Source: Caulobacter sp.
Lineage (GTDB): Bacteria; Pseudomonadota; Alphaproteobacteria; Caulobacterales; Caulobacteraceae
Length of the DNA stretch: 34,910 nt
Direction of reading: 5' to 3'
NCBI GenBank assembly: GCA_019636175.1
Contig: JAHBYC010000028.1
Span: forward strand, 1 to 34,910
The notes beneath the pieces were generated by a model. That model was not told the origin of the DNA. It searched no databases and worked only from the letters and a program-made list of their open reading frames with translations. Positions within the stretch are counted from its first letter, which is position 1. Each line of letters starts with the position of its first letter. Below are positions 1 to 8,080 of this stretch, piece after piece. The position numbers were made by a program, and so were the translations under genes.

Positions 1-108
1 GTGGACGTCCTCCCCGGCCCCGGCATTTCCAACCGCACCGGTTCGTCCCCGACCTACTCGGTCGGCGCGCCGCGCACGGTGCAGCTGACCTTCCGCACCG
101 ACTTCTAG
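1..108 (+). CDS. TonB-dependent receptor, C-terminal end only (partial)
   Basis: An open frame enters at the left edge and stops at TAG 106-108. The 35 visible residues end in VQLTFRTDF, an alternating hydrophobic strand closing on a terminal Phe. That is the usual last beta-strand signature of outer-membrane barrels recognised by the BAM machinery, and this ending is common in TonB-dependent receptors of Caulobacterales. The ligand cannot be inferred from so little sequence. A strong terminator follows 23 bases later, so this is the last gene of its unit. Confidence 0.6.
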   Translation: MDVLPGPGISNRTGSSPTYSVGAPRTVQLTFRTDF

Positions 109-130
109 TCGGAACGGACATCAAGACGGG

Positions 131-160
131 AAAGGGCGGTCCTCGCGGGCCGCCCTTTTT
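131..160 (+). terminator. Rho-independent terminator after the TonB receptor
   Basis: Arms AAAGGGCGGTCC (131-142) and GGGCCGCCCTTT (147-158) pair over 12 bp with one G-U wobble around a TCGC loop, and T residues run on to 160. It lies 23 bases after the stop of the upstream receptor gene. Nearly the same hairpin recurs on the minus strand at 19933-19962. Confidence 0.9.
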
Positions 161-245
161 CGTTGGCGTCCCCGATTTCATTGGCGCCGCTGTGATCAAC
201 AGGCGTCTTGACGTAACCGCCACGGAGGGCCACTTGCCCCGGCCC

Positions 246-1246
<1,001 letters not shown>

Positions 1247-1247
<1 letters not shown>

Positions 1248-2125
1248 TGTCCCGCACCCTGACCCTCGCCGCCCTCCAGACCCACTACGGCATGGATCTG
1301 GACGACAATCTCGCCCGCACCGCCGACCTGATCCGCCAGGCCGCCGCCGCCGGGGCCCAGGTGATTCTGCCGTCCGAACTGCTCCAGGGCCCCTATTTCT
1401 GCGTCACCCAGGAAGAGCACTGGTTCAGCACCGCCCACCCCTGGCGGGAGCATCCGGCGGTCAAGGCCCTGGCCCCCCTGGCCGGGGAACTGGGCGTGGT
1501 GCTGCCGATCTCGATCTTCGAACGCGAGGGGCCGCATTACTTCAACAGCCTGGTGATGGCCGATGCCGACGGCAGCCTGATGGGCGTCTACCGCAAGAGC
1601 CACATTCCCGACGGCCCCGGCTATCAGGAGAAGTTCTACTTCCGGCCCGGCGACACCGGCTTCAAGGTCTGGGACACCCGCCACGGCCGCATTGGCGTCG
1701 GCATCTGCTGGGACCAGTGGTACCCCGAAGCGGCGCGGGCCATGACCCTGATGGGGGCCGACGCCCTGCTCTATCCGACCGCCATCGGCAGCGAGCCGCA
1801 TCAGCCGGACTTCGACACCGCCCTGCCCTGGCGGCGCGCCATGCAGGGTCACGCCGTCTGCAACGTCATTCCGGTGGTCGGCGCCAACCGCACCGGCTTC
1901 GAGCCCTGGGACGACTATCCCAACGGCGGACAGCGCTTCTACGGCTCCAGCTTCATCGCCGACCACAGCGGCGAGCTGATCGGCGACATGGGCCAGGACG
2001 AAGAGGGCTTCACCAGCGCCACGGTCGATCTCGACTTCCTCGACACCCACCGCGCCGCCTGGGGCTTCTTCCGCGACCGCCGGCCCGATCTCTACGGTTC
2101 GCTGACGAGTGGCCGGCCAGTCTAG
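1247..2125 (+). CDS. aguB: N-carbamoylputrescine amidase (nitrilase superfamily)
   Basis: Hydrolyses N-carbamoylputrescine to putrescine, CO2 and ammonia, completing the pathway begun by AguA. The 292-residue protein has the nitrilase Glu-Lys-Cys triad in typical contexts: Glu44 in PSELLQGPYF, Lys117 in YRKSHIPD and Cys154 in GVGICWDQWYPEAAR. The substrate call rests on the YRKSHIPDGPGYQEKFYF stretch, typical of this amidase, and on coupling to aguA: ATG 1247-1249 overlaps the upstream TGA by one base. No signal peptide is visible. Another nitrilase-family amidase is possible but unlikely in this context. Confidence 0.93.
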
Positions 2126-2128
2126 CGC

Positions 2129-2150
2129 CACCCTTCCCCCTGGAAGGGTG
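2129..2150. repeat. Perfect inverted repeat between aguB and the GNAT gene
   Basis: CACCCTTCC (2129-2137) and GGAAGGGTG (2142-2150) form a perfect 9-bp stem with a 4-base loop. No T-run follows, so it may be a weak terminator, an mRNA-stabilising hairpin or a short palindromic repeat. Its right arm also supplies purine-rich sequence just before the next start codon. Confidence 0.6.
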
Positions 2151-2157
2151 AAGGCGC

Positions 2158-2703
2158 ATGCTTGCGTCCGATATGATCACCACCGACCGACTCATCCTGC
2201 GCGGCTGGCGCGACAGTGACCTTGAGCCCTGGATCGCCCTGAACGCCGATCCCGAGGTGATGCGGTTCTTCCCGGCGACCCAGACGGCGGACGAGTGCAG
2301 GGCGATGGCCGCGCGCAACCAGGCCCATATCGATCAACATGGCTTTGGCCTTTGGGCGGTGGAGCGCCGCGAGGACGGCGCCTTCCTGGGCTTCACCGGC
2401 CTCACCCACCTCAAGGACAACAATCCGATGTTTCCGGGGGTCGAGGCCGGATGGCGGCTGGCCCGACAGGCCTGGGGCCAGGGCTACGCCAGCGAGGCGG
2501 CGGCCGCCTCCCTGCGCGACGGCTTCGGGCGCCTGGGCCTCCAGAGGATCGTCGCCTTCACCGCCGTTCCCAACCTGCCCTCACAGGCGGTCATGGCGCG
2601 CATCGGCATGACGCGCCGCGAGGACCTCGACTTCGACCACCCCGCCCTGCCCCCCGGACACCGCCTGGAGCGGCATCTGGTCTGGGAAAGCCGGACCGGC
2701 TAG
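2158..2703 (+). CDS. GNAT family N-acetyltransferase (RimJ/RimL type)
   Basis: Transfers an acetyl group from acetyl-CoA to an amine; the substrate is unknown. The N-terminus TDRLILRGWRDSDLEPW is the classic start of the RimJ/RimL-like subgroup. The acetyl-CoA binding region appears as GWRLARQAWGQGYASEA, and a later VPNLPSQAVMARIGM segment matches the NxxS...KLGF-type end of the fold. At 181 residues it has normal length and no extra domain. ATG 2158 has GAAGG-type purines upstream; ATG 2173 (five residues in, giving MITTDRLILR) is an equally good start by homology style. It follows aguB by 32 bases, so it may be co-transcribed, which hints at but does not prove a polyamine substrate. Confidence 0.85.
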   Translation: MLASDMITTDRLILRGWRDSDLEPWIALNADPEVMRFFPATQTADECRAMAARNQAHIDQHGFGLWAVERREDGAFLGFTGLTHLKDNNPMFPGVEAGWRLARQAWGQGYASEAAAASLRDGFGRLGLQRIVAFTAVPNLPSQAVMARIGMTRREDLDFDHPALPPGHRLERHLVWESRTG

Positions 2704-2751
2704 CGACCGCCAGTCGGGTCGGACGACGCGCCAGCTTTCGTCCCCAACGCC

Positions 2752-3513
2752 CTAACCGCCACAGCCCTGTGCCGCCGGCGCCTTTTCCAGTTCCGCCTTC
2801 GCCTTGGCCATGTCGGCCATGAAGGCGGGATCGGCGTGAAGACGGGCCACCGTCGCCGCCCCCATCACCCGTCCGGCCTCCACGTCGCTCTGGAAGTGGA
2901 CCCCGCAGATCCAGCGACTGTCGCCGAACTCCCGGGCCCGGGTCGCAGCTTCGGTGGCCTTGTCCGGCGCCAGTTCGGCCAGGATCAGACCCCAGGCCCA
3001 GCCGGCCGCGGCGTGTCCCGAGGGGTAGGAGCCGTTGGTCTTCATCCAGTCCTCGCGCGGGACACAGATCGGTTCATCGTTGCCGATCATCGGCCGGGTG
3101 CGGCTGTAGCGGTTCTTGGCCGCATAGGTGCTGCCGCCGGCGTCGATCACCACCCGGTCGAGCAGGCTGGACAGAACCGGGGTCGCCTCCGGGGTGATGG
3201 CCTTGCCGATGGCGCAGGCGAAGCTCTTGTGGGCGACGGCGCCGAACAGTTCGACGTCCTGCTGGGCCTGGGTCCAGCGTGGGCCGCCCATCATCTTGCG
3301 GCTGTCCTTGAACCTCTCGTGGTCGGCCTTGTCGAGGGCTGAGCCCGATTCCGGCGGGGGGCCGATGACCAGCAGGCTGTCCGGAAGGGCCTCGCGCGGC
3401 AGATAGCCGGGCGGCCTGGCGCTCTGGGCCATCGCGGTCAGGGTCAGTCCGCCACAGACCAGCACCGCCGCCCCGGCCAGCACCGCACCCGTCTTCAATC
3501 CGATCTTGAGCAT
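2752..3513 (-). CDS. phoN: Secreted class A acid phosphatase (PAP2 superfamily)
   Basis: Non-specific phosphomonoesterase of the vanadium-haloperoxidase/PAP2 fold, exported to the periplasm. An N-terminal Lys-containing, hydrophobic segment ending near residue 30 (AMAQSA) looks like a cleavable signal peptide. All three catalytic motifs are present: Lys133-x6-Arg140-Pro141, Pro164-Ser-Gly-His167, and Ser199-Arg200-x5-His206-x3-Asp210. Length (253 residues) suits bacterial class A enzymes. The gene reads away from the Zur-box receptor and shares its upstream region. I looked for a Pho box (spaced CTGTCA repeats) upstream and saw none convincing. The symbol is given by family; specificity is not proven. 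Confidence 0.88.
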   Translation of the reverse strand: MLKIGLKTGAVLAGAAVLVCGGLTLTAMAQSARPPGYLPREALPDSLLVIGPPPESGSALDKADHERFKDSRKMMGGPRWTQAQQDVELFGAVAHKSFACAIGKAITPEATPVLSSLLDRVVIDAGGSTYAAKNRYSRTRPMIGNDEPICVPREDWMKTNGSYPSGHAAAGWAWGLILAELAPDKATEAATRAREFGDSRWICGVHFQSDVEAGRVMGAATVARLHADPAFMADMAKAKAELEKAPAAQGCGG

Positions 3514-3590
3514 TCCGCCGCCCTTCCGCCTGTTTTTGCGACAGTGACAAGCCCCGCGCCCCCGTCAAGACGCAAGGGCGGAGAACGGCC

Positions 3591-3619
3591 TTGACGACTA
3601 GATATGTTATTTCATAACA
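3591..3619 (+). promoter_or_regulatory. Sigma-70 type promoter of the ZnuD-like receptor
   Basis: TTGACG at 3591-3596 matches the Caulobacter housekeeping -35. After a 17-base spacer, ATAACA at 3614-3619 is a plausible -10. Transcription would begin near 3626, giving a short leader before ATG 3649. The -10 is one half-site of the Zur-type dyad, so repressor binding would directly block polymerase. Confidence 0.55.
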
Positions 3620-3623
3620 CTTC
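3601..3623. promoter_or_regulatory. Zur-type operator (zinc uptake regulator box)
   Basis: Contains the dyad TGTTAT-TTC-ATAACA (3605-3619) inside a 23-base frame opening with GA and closing with CTTC. It matches the proteobacterial Zur box (GAAATGTTATANTATAACATTTC written in halves: GAAATGTTAT and ATAACATTTC) at all but about four defined positions. It overlaps the probable -10 and lies 26 bases before the receptor start. This AT-rich dyad stands out sharply from its GC-rich surroundings. Confidence 0.75.
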
Positions 3624-3648
3624 CGCAGTTGTTCCCGGGAGCGCCTTC

Positions 3649-5748
3649 ATGCGTCTGCAAAACCTCGCCATCCTGTCCGGCGTCAGCCTGCTGGCCCTGT
3701 CACTCGCCGCACCGGCCCTGGCGGCCGACGCGCCTTCGACGACCGACGGCCCGGACAACGAGGTCGAACAGGTCGTCGTCACCGGATCGCCCTTCGCCGT
3801 CTCCCTCGACAGCGTGACCACCAGCGTCAGCGTCGTCTCGCGGGACGACCTCGACATCGCCCCTCCGGTCGGCCTTGGCGATCTGCTGTCGGGCCAGCCC
3901 GGCCTGCGGTCGACCTTTTTCGGACCCGGGGCCAGCCGGCCGGTGATCCGCGGCCTCTCCGGGCCCCGGGTGCTGGTCCTGCAGAACGGGGTCGGACTGG
4001 TGGACGCCAGCTCCCTGTCGCCTGACCACGCCGTCGCCTCCGACCCGGGCGAGGCCTCGCGGATCGAGGTGCTGCGCGGACCCTCGACCCTGGCCTATGG
4101 CGGCGCCGGCATCGGCGGGGTGGTCAATATCCTTGATGACCGCATCCCCACCCGCATCCCCGACGGCGGCGTCTCGGGTCGTCTTTCGGTGTCCGGATCC
4201 AGCGTCGACAGCGGCCGGAGCCTGTCCTTCGGGCTTCAGGCGGCCAGCGGGCCGGTTGTGGTCGCCATCGACGGCGTCAGCCGCCGCTCCGACGACTACG
4301 ATGTGCCGGGCACGCCGGTCAGCCGGCAGCTGGCTGTCGCCGATGGCTTGACGCCTGATCCGGCGCGGGTGGTGCGCAATACCGACACCCGGCTGGACGC
4401 CTATGGCCTGGGCGTTTCCTTCGTCACCGACAACGGCTTCATCGGCCTGTCGGTGAAACAGACCGACACCGTCTATGGCGTGCCGGACCTGCAGATCCTC
4501 GCCCCGATCGACCCCGACGCCGAGGGCCCGGTGGCCATTGACCTGCACCAGACCCGCTTCGATTTCCGCAGCGAACTCGACTTCGATCAGGGACCGATCA
4601 GCAAGGCAAAGGCGTCCATCGGCTATGCCGACTACGAACACGCCGAAATTTCCCGCGTCGATGGGTCAACCGGCACCCGGTTCCTGTCGCAGGGCGTCGA
4701 AGGCCGCATCGAACTGGTTCAACGCGAGACCGACATCCTGAAGGGCGCGGTCGGTTTTCAGGCGCTGAGCCGCCACTTCAATTCCCTGGGCGACGAGGCC
4801 TCCATCCCGCAGACCGACATCCAGGAATTCGGCATCTTCACCCTGCAGCGGCTGGACTTCGGCGGCTGGGGCCTGGATGGCGGCCTTCGGATCGACCACA
4901 AGACCATGGACTCAGCCCTGGCCGGACGCCCCGCCAGCGTCCCGGCCATCGCCGGCGGCATCGACTGGACCACCGCCGACAGCAAGCCGGACTTCACCAA
5001 CGTGTCGGGATCGCTTGGCGTCTTCTTCAAGCCGTCCGACAGCCAGTTCTACGCCCTGACCCTGGCCCGCAGCGCCCGCGCCCCGACGGAGGCCGAGCTC
5101 TATTCCGATGGCCCCCACCCCGGCACCGGCGCCTATGAGCTGGGCGATCCCAACCTGGATTCGGAGGCGGTGATCAGCCTCGAGGCCACCGGCCGCTGGA
5201 CCTTCGACCGGGTCCGGGGCGAGGCGCATCTGTGGTGGGCCGACTACGACGGCTATATCGAACAGGCCCGGACTGGCGCGGTGGAGGACGGCCTGCCGGT
5301 CTATCGCTACTTCTCGACCGGCGCCCGGTTCTACGGTTTCGAGGCCGAGGGGTCCTATGACCTGTGGACCTCCGGCGCGCGCACCCTCAGCGTCGATCTC
5401 GGCGCCGACTTCGTCCATGGAACATTGGACACCGGAATTCCCGCCCGGATCCCGCCGTGGTCGGCGACCGCCAAGCTGATCTGGGAAAGCCCGATGTACG
5501 ACGCCCATGTGGAGGTGCATTACGCCGCCGAGCAGGACCGGGTGGCGACCAACGAATTGCCCACCGACGCCTATACGATGGTCAATCTCTACGGCGCGGT
5601 GAAGCCCTTCAGCGATCCCGACCTGCGGCTGTTCGTCGAGGGCCGGAACCTGACCGATGTCGTGGCCCGCGAGCACGTGTCCTTCCTCAAGGACATCGCC
5701 CCCCTCCCGGGCCGCTCGGTCCGGGTTGGCCTGGCGATGCGCTTCTAG
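3649..5748 (+). CDS. ZnuD-like TonB-dependent outer-membrane receptor, probably zinc
   Basis: Outer-membrane active transporter driven by TonB/ExbBD. From ATG 3649 it has 699 residues: a signal peptide ending ALAADA, a TonB-box-like EQVVVTGSPF, a plug domain with SRPVIRGLSGPRVLVLQNG, SPDHAV and RIEVLRGPSTLAYGGAGIGGVVN, then a 22-strand-type barrel ending LPGRSVRVGLAMRF. The plug and the FLKDIAPLPGR ending resemble the ZnuD zinc receptor family. The long His-rich loops of Neisseria ZnuD are not evident. An upstream in-frame ATG at 3604 lies inside the operator and promoter, so it is rejected. ATG 3649 has GGGAG seven bases upstream and starts the signal peptide. Zinc specificity is inferred from the Zur box plus family resemblance. 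Confidence 0.85.
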   Translation: MRLQNLAILSGVSLLALSLAAPALAADAPSTTDGPDNEVEQVVVTGSPFAVSLDSVTTSVSVVSRDDLDIAPPVGLGDLLSGQPGLRSTFFGPGASRPVIRGLSGPRVLVLQNGVGLVDASSLSPDHAVASDPGEASRIEVLRGPSTLAYGGAGIGGVVNILDDRIPTRIPDGGVSGRLSVSGSSVDSGRSLSFGLQAASGPVVVAIDGVSRRSDDYDVPGTPVSRQLAVADGLTPDPARVVRNTDTRLDAYGLGVSFVTDNGFIGLSVKQTDTVYGVPDLQILAPIDPDAEGPVAIDLHQTRFDFRSELDFDQGPISKAKASIGYADYEHAEISRVDGSTGTRFLSQGVEGRIELVQRETDILKGAVGFQALSRHFNSLGDEASIPQTDIQEFGIFTLQRLDFGGWGLDGGLRIDHKTMDSALAGRPASVPAIAGGIDWTTADSKPDFTNVSGSLGVFFKPSDSQFYALTLARSARAPTEAELYSDGPHPGTGAYELGDPNLDSEAVISLEATGRWTFDRVRGEAHLWWADYDGYIEQARTGAVEDGLPVYRYFSTGARFYGFEAEGSYDLWTSGARTLSVDLGADFVHGTLDTGIPARIPPWSATAKLIWESPMYDAHVEVHYAAEQDRVATNELPTDAYTMVNLYGAVKPFSDPDLRLFVEGRNLTDVVAREHVSFLKDIAPLPGRSVRVGLAMRF

Positions 5749-6596
5749 CCCAGGACCGCCTTGCCGTTCCGGACCACGGTGACGTCGCGCTCCTTGACCC
5801 TGGCCTCGAAGGAGACGACGTCGCCGTCCTTCCACAGATCGACGACGATGGTCTCGCCGGGGAAGACCGGCGAGGAGAACCGCACCTGGTGGCTTTTCAG
5901 CCTTGAGGGATCGAAGCCGGCGTATTCCTGCAGCACCGCCCGGCAGGTGACGCCATAGGTGCATAGCCCATGCAGGATCGGCCGGGGAAAGCCGGCCATC
6001 TTGGCGATGGCGGGGTCGGCGTGCAGCGGGTTGCGATCGCCCGACAGCCGGTAGATCAGCGCCTGGTCGGGACGGGTCGTGAATTCCACGGTCTTGTCCG
6101 GCGCCCGGGTCGGAACCTCATGCGGCTCGGGCGCGCCTTCCGAGGGGCCGCCGAAGCCGCCGTCGCCGCGGGCGAAGGTCGAGCTGGTCAGGGTGGCGAT
6201 CTTCTCGCCGTTTTTCGCGTCCTTCAGCACCGTCTCGCTGTAGATCACCGCGCCCTTGGGGCCCTTGTCATAGGCGCCGATGATCCGCCCCTCGGCGGTG
6301 ATTTCCGCCTCGGTGGGGAAGGTCTTGTGGAACTCGACCTTCTGTTCGCCGTGCACCACCATCAGGAAGTTGATGCCCATCTTGCCGACGCTGGGGCCCG
6401 CGCCCCAGGCCACGGTGGTGGCCATGGTCGGCACCGCCTTCAGTCCGCTTTCATAGACGAAGGGCAGTTCCTCGGTGTTCATCGGGTCGGCGCCCATGCC
6501 GATGCCGAGCGCATAGAGCATGGTCTCGCGGTCTCCCCAGCGAAAGCTCTGGGGCTCGCTGGTCAGCGACAGAATCTCCGGATAGGCGATGGGCAT
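5745..6596 (-). CDS. MaoC-like (R)-specific enoyl-CoA hydratase (hydratase 2 type)
   Basis: Likely hydrates trans-2-enoyl-CoA to (R)-3-hydroxyacyl-CoA, as in beta-oxidation of branched or sterol side chains. The 283 residues form a double hotdog, as in peroxisomal hydratase 2. An N-terminal half (about 1-145) has lost catalytic residues. A C-terminal MaoC domain carries YRLSGDRNPLHADP (Asp187, Asn189, His192) followed by GFPRPILHGLCTYG, the hydratase-2 signature. Start ATG 6596 lies after GGGAGG on the minus strand. Its stop interlocks with that of the convergent receptor: the bases CTAG at 5745-5748 supply TAG to both strands. Substrate not determinable. Confidence 0.9.
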   Translation of the reverse strand: MPIAYPEILSLTSEPQSFRWGDRETMLYALGIGMGADPMNTEELPFVYESGLKAVPTMATTVAWGAGPSVGKMGINFLMVVHGEQKVEFHKTFPTEAEITAEGRIIGAYDKGPKGAVIYSETVLKDAKNGEKIATLTSSTFARGDGGFGGPSEGAPEPHEVPTRAPDKTVEFTTRPDQALIYRLSGDRNPLHADPAIAKMAGFPRPILHGLCTYGVTCRAVLQEYAGFDPSRLKSHQVRFSSPVFPGETIVVDLWKDGDVVSFEARVKERDVTVVRNGKAVLG

Positions 6597-6684
6597 GGCG
6601 GCGTCCTCCCTGGGCGTTTGGCGCGATCAAAGCGCCTTGACCCTGCGGCGCGCAAGCCCCCGCGCGAGCGGCTCCTCGCCCGTG

Positions 6685-6703
6685 GGGCAAGGTTGCATTG
6701 CCC
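6685..6703. promoter_or_regulatory. Palindrome in the hydratase/sapC divergent gap
   Basis: GGGCAA (6685-6690), a 7-base spacer and TTGCCC (6698-6703) form a perfect 6-bp dyad, with GCAA-GG-TTGC nested in the left half. A second dyad, GGCGC-N7-GCGCC, lies at 6620-6636 next to the hydratase start. In a 183-base divergent gap these are candidate operators. No regulator is recognised. Confidence 0.3.
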
Positions 6704-6779
6704 GGTTCCCCCGGATCGGATAGAAGCGCCGCTCCATCCTTTTCCCGGCCTTCCGGCCGCCTGCCTGTCAGAGCCCTTC

Positions 6780-7571
6780 ATGGAAACCTCCACCGTCACC
6801 AACGTCAGCCCGGTCGCCGGCAACGTCCTGTTCTACACCTCGCCCGAGCCGCTGAGCCGCGAGATGCACGGCAAGATCGGCGTCAAGCAGCTGGCCGGCC
6901 CCTTCGGCTTCGCCGCCCAGGGCCACGTCGTTCCGCTCACCGTCGCCGAGTTCCAGTTCGCGGCCCTGTCCTTCCCGATCATCTTCGCGGGCGACCAGCG
7001 CCAGCCGCTGGCGGTTCTGGGCATCAACCCGGGTGAGAACCTGTTCGTGAACGCCGAGGGCGTGTTCACCAACGGCGTCTACATCCCCGCCTACATCCGT
7101 CGCTATCCCTTCGTCCTGGCCCAGGACGAGGCCCAGCAGCGGATGATCGTCTGCATCGAGCGCGGCGCCGCCCTGTTCGACGAGAAGGGCGGCGACGTCC
7201 CGCTGTTCGACGACAAGGGCGAGCCCAGCGAATACACCACCAACGCCATCAAGTTCTGCGAAGACTTCGAGGGCGAGCGTCGCCGCACCGAGAACTTCGT
7301 CAACCTGATCAAGGACCTCGATCTGCTCGACACCAAGCAGGCGACCTTCACCCCGACCAATCCCGACGGCACCCCGGCCCCGACCGTGGTCATCGCCGAG
7401 TACTTCGCGGTCACCGAGGAAAAGCTGGCCAAGCTGTCGCCGGAAAAGATGATCGAGCTGCGCGACAACGGCGCCCTCGAGCGCATCTACAACCACATGA
7501 CCTCGCTGGCCGGCTGGGACCGACTGGTGGCCGTGGCCGCCGAAAAGGCCGCCCAGACCAACGCCGCCTGA
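6780..7571 (+). CDS. SapC family protein
   Basis: Product of 263 residues matching the SapC family (named after a Campylobacter surface-array gene neighbour, common in Caulobacterales, function not established). Visible family features are PLSREMHGKIGVKQL near the start, the central PLAVLGINPGENLFVN and YIPAYIRRYPFVLAQDE, and an acidic C-terminal half with FCEDFEGERRRTENFV. No signal peptide is evident. The frame is open upstream as far as 5970, but that part runs antisense to the hydratase. ATG 6780 opens the conserved region, although its Shine-Dalgarno is weak. It stands alone between a divergent gene and a strong terminator, so it is probably monocistronic. Confidence 0.85.
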   Translation: METSTVTNVSPVAGNVLFYTSPEPLSREMHGKIGVKQLAGPFGFAAQGHVVPLTVAEFQFAALSFPIIFAGDQRQPLAVLGINPGENLFVNAEGVFTNGVYIPAYIRRYPFVLAQDEAQQRMIVCIERGAALFDEKGGDVPLFDDKGEPSEYTTNAIKFCEDFEGERRRTENFVNLIKDLDLLDTKQATFTPTNPDGTPAPTVVIAEYFAVTEEKLAKLSPEKMIELRDNGALERIYNHMTSLAGWDRLVAVAAEKAAQTNAA

Positions 7572-7611
7572 GGCCGGCAAAGGCCGGGGTCAGACCTCGG
7601 CAAACAGGATC

Positions 7612-7639
7612 AGGGCCGGTCGCGAGACCGGCCCTTTTT
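7612..7639 (+). terminator. Rho-independent terminator of sapC
   Basis: GGGCCGGTC (7613-7621), loop GCGA and GACCGGCCC (7626-7634) give a perfect 9-bp GC-rich stem followed by five T residues. It lies 41 bases after the sapC stop and just before the convergent hotdog gene. Confidence 0.92.
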
Positions 7640-7665
7640 CTTTGCCTCGAAGACGGATCAGCGGG

Positions 7666-8058
7666 TCAGCGCGCGAAGACGCTGCGGGTCAGGCAGCTGA
7701 ACACCAGCCGCCCGGCCTCATCCAGCAGGTCGTGCTGGGCGATGATCACGCCCTTGCCGTCGCCGACCGGGTCCTTGCCCATGATGGTCATGCGGCCGCG
7801 CATCAGTTCCCCGGCGGGCGGATTGCGCGCCCAGCGCAGGGCGTCGACACCTAGCCGCTTGGTCTGGGCCCAGCGATCGCCGGCCTCCATCTCCAGCCGC
7901 GACCAGATCGCATAGATCATCGCGTCCGGGGCGCCGCGGCTTGCTTCCCATCCGGGGGCGAAGGCGGCGATGAAGGCGTCCAGCGCCTTGCCGTCCACCG
8001 GCGCCACGCCCAGGGAGTGCACCTGGCCGATCTCGAAGTCGTCAAAGGAAGCAGGCAT
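7666..8058 (-). CDS. Small MaoC-like hotdog protein lacking the catalytic motif
   Basis: A 130-residue protein starting MPASFDDFEIGQVHSLG, which resembles the opening strand of MaoC dehydratases (FEDFEVGQ). Later strands such as LMRGRMTIMGKDPVG fit a single hotdog domain. The catalytic D-x-N-P-x-H stretch expected after the FIAAFAPGW helix is absent. It may therefore be a non-catalytic or differently acting acyl-CoA binding hotdog, perhaps a thioesterase-like protein. Its start follows GAAGAGGA, and it lies 22 bases downstream of the CurA-type reductase, so the two form an operon. The family call is moderate; no activity is claimed. Confidence 0.65.
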   Translation of the reverse strand: MPASFDDFEIGQVHSLGVAPVDGKALDAFIAAFAPGWEASRGAPDAMIYAIWSRLEMEAGDRWAQTKRLGVDALRWARNPPAGELMRGRMTIMGKDPVGDGKGVIIAQHDLLDEAGRLVFSCLTRSVFAR

Positions 8059-8080
8059 CGGTCCTCTTCAGGGTGCGGGG

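Noticed and set aside
3514-3600. Pho box upstream of the acid phosphatase
   Set aside because: TGTCAC and TGTCGC occur, but not with the 11-base periodicity of PhoB sites.
3604-3648. Upstream ATG extending the ZnuD-like receptor by 15 codons
   Set aside because: It falls inside the Zur dyad and the -10 region, lacks a Shine-Dalgarno and would bury the signal peptide.
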